A stretch of DNA of 11,384 bases, taken from positions 1 to 11,384 of the forward strand of contig CAKQWL010000004.1 in NCBI GenBank assembly GCA_934278965.1, written 5' to 3'. Positions 11,346-11,384 of this stretch are shown in pieces. Position 1 is the first letter of the stretch. Each line of letters opens with the position of its first letter. This DNA comes from an uncultured Clostridia bacterium (lineage in GTDB: Bacteria > Bacillota > Clostridia > Peptostreptococcales > Anaerovoracaceae). Made by a program: the position numbers and the translations under genes. Below the pieces are notes generated by a model. That model worked only from the letters and a program-made list of their open reading frames with translations. It made no database searches and was not told the origin of the DNA.

Positions 11346-11384
11346 ACGCTTTCGAGCATGGATAAGCCCATGCTTTGAAGGCGT
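11346..11384 (+). other. long imperfect hairpin at the right edge
   Basis: ACGCTTTCGAGCATGG (11346-11361) pairs with CCATGCTTTGAAGGCGT (11368-11384) across a six-base loop with one bulge. The window ends at the base of the stem, so whether a T-run follows is unknown. It may be a terminator, an RNA element or part of the next gene's leader. Confidence 0.5.

Overview
The window looks like a chromosomal segment of a low-to-mid GC Gram-positive anaerobe, most likely class Clostridia. This rests on near-perfect AGGAGG ribosome binding sites, tRNA genes with encoded CCA ends, a PC4-like YdbC gene, a small Cys-rich clostridial-type membrane peptide, a guanidine-I (ykkC) riboswitch and a GEMM-type (c-di-GMP-I) riboswitch. 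No genus is assignable by eye.

Layout. (1) 1-301, minus: 5' part of a small MGMT/alkyltransferase-like gene running off the left edge. (2) 520-1360, plus: a good promoter, a YdbC/PC4-family ssDNA-binding protein with an odd charged tail, a 44-residue Cys-rich membrane peptide, and a terminator. (3) 1395-6568, plus: a probable operon psuK - psuG - ybaK-like deacylase - hypC - hypD - hypE, closed by a strong terminator. The first two genes recycle pseudouridine to uracil and ribose-5-phosphate. The last three build the Fe(CN)2CO group of [NiFe] hydrogenases. hypD carries an in-frame TAA after codon 67, with an ATG in the same frame six bases later. (4) 6604-7782, minus: a CorA-family divalent cation channel with a ~115-residue Ala/Ser/Thr/Pro insertion. 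(5) 8053-8168, minus: tRNA-Thr(CGT) with promoter and terminator. (6) 8129-8763: gene-free, with simple repeats and hairpins. (7) 8764-9460, minus: an SMR-family Gdx guanidinium exporter behind a guanidine-I riboswitch, its terminator and a strong promoter. (8) 9508-9694, plus: tRNA-Ser(GGA) with promoter and terminator. (9) 9722-10660: a degenerate tandem array of about 34 bp per unit abutting a heavy-metal P-type ATPase gene that has lost both ends. (10) 10661-11384: no complete ordinary gene. It holds an orphan terminator, a promoter, a GEMM-type riboswitch with terminator, and a second promoter running directly into a pentanucleotide (GCAGA)~10 repeat.

The most interesting signals are the right-edge control region (riboswitch, terminator, second promoter, GCAGA repeat), the split hypD, the 34-bp array joined to the truncated ATPase, and the insertion in CorA. 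Short degenerate tandem repeats with different units (5, 7, 12, 14, 15, 17 and 34 bp) recur in nearly every intergenic region and inside two genes, suggesting a genome that readily generates such repeats. All calls were made by eye without database searches.
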